Positions 32,159-32,247 of a stretch of DNA of 32,247 bases are shown piece by piece (positions within the stretch are counted from its first letter, which is position 1; each line of letters opens with the position of its first letter). A program made the translations under genes and the position numbers. The DNA lies in NCBI GenBank assembly GCA_902787365.1, contig CADAGC010000039.1, positions 1,533 through 33,779 on the forward strand, given 5' to 3'. The stretch comes from an uncultured Ruminococcus sp. (GTDB lineage: Bacteria; Bacillota; Clostridia; Oscillospirales; Ruminococcaceae). The notes under the pieces are model-generated. The model did not search any database. It worked only from the letters and a program-made list of their open reading frames with translations, and had not been told where the DNA came from.

Positions 32159-32247
32159 ATCCCCTACTTCGATGTTGACTCACTTGAAGAGATAACAGGA
32201 ATCAACTATAATTATCAATATTTAAGATCTGCAGCTAATTATTATTA
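32132..32247 (+). other. Foreign-looking right edge with open frame on the plus strand
   Basis: The last ~110 bases are open on the plus strand in frame 2 and give a plausible protein segment (VIVVVPDHIPYFDVDSLEEI, then further residues ending in AANYY at the edge). From about 32,171 the DNA is much richer in A+T than the rest. No protein family is recognised. See the finding on a chimeric junction. Confidence 0.5.

Overview
The window looks like chromosomal DNA of a gut or rumen Clostridia member, most likely Ruminococcus or a close relative (Oscillospiraceae). The grounds are Firmicutes-style gene sets (groESL under a CIRCE operator, rsmI with a trmN6-like gene, parAB with parS), strong AAGGAGG-type ribosome sites and sigma-A promoters with 17-base spacers. 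Three exported proteins also carry long Thr/Lys linkers typical of ruminococcal surface proteins. This assignment is inferred from gene content, not from a database search.

Layout. 1-2,275: end of an ABC exporter operon (ATPase cut by the window edge, then its permease). 2,274-2,918: a RelBE-type toxin-antitoxin pair on the minus strand. 2,927-7,989, minus strand: tRNA and ribosome modification genes (tsaD, trmN6-like methyltransferase, two GNAT acetyltransferases including rimI, rsmI, dusB). 8,146-11,153, plus strand: a secreted CAP-domain protein and hisC. 11,161-11,426: an element with nested inverted repeats between hisC and pckA. 11,483-13,285: GTP-type PEP carboxykinase. 13,602-14,117, minus strand: an unrecognised structured RNA of about 515 nt with its own promoter and terminator. 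14,251-16,697: a coiled-coil protein, a possible small ORF and a GH25 lipoprotein. 17,134-20,615: a response regulator, histidine kinase and HtrA protease operon. 21,064-23,772: groESL and a dCTP deaminase gene. 23,890-25,556: a lipoprotein with four YGPP repeats followed by a radical SAM/SPASM enzyme. 25,807-28,805: a YfhO membrane protein coupled to a NUDIX hydrolase. 29,012 to the right edge: serS, parB and a broken parA, with parS sites between them.

The two most interesting objects are the YGPP-repeat lipoprotein with its radical SAM/SPASM partner, which resembles an unusual multi-core RiPP system on a membrane anchor, and the RNA at 13,602-14,117, which can be folded as four successive pseudoknot modules. 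A mosaic dispersed repeat of about 200-340 bp (five copies plus fragments) fills most long intergenic gaps. It ends in a hairpin whose two arms change together between copies.

Most genes right of 11.4 kb run leftwards. With parA/parB/parS at the right, this suits an origin of replication beyond the right edge. The last ~110 bases do not fit: parA loses its N-terminal part there and an A+T-rich frame opens on the other strand, which suggests a rearrangement or an assembly chimera.
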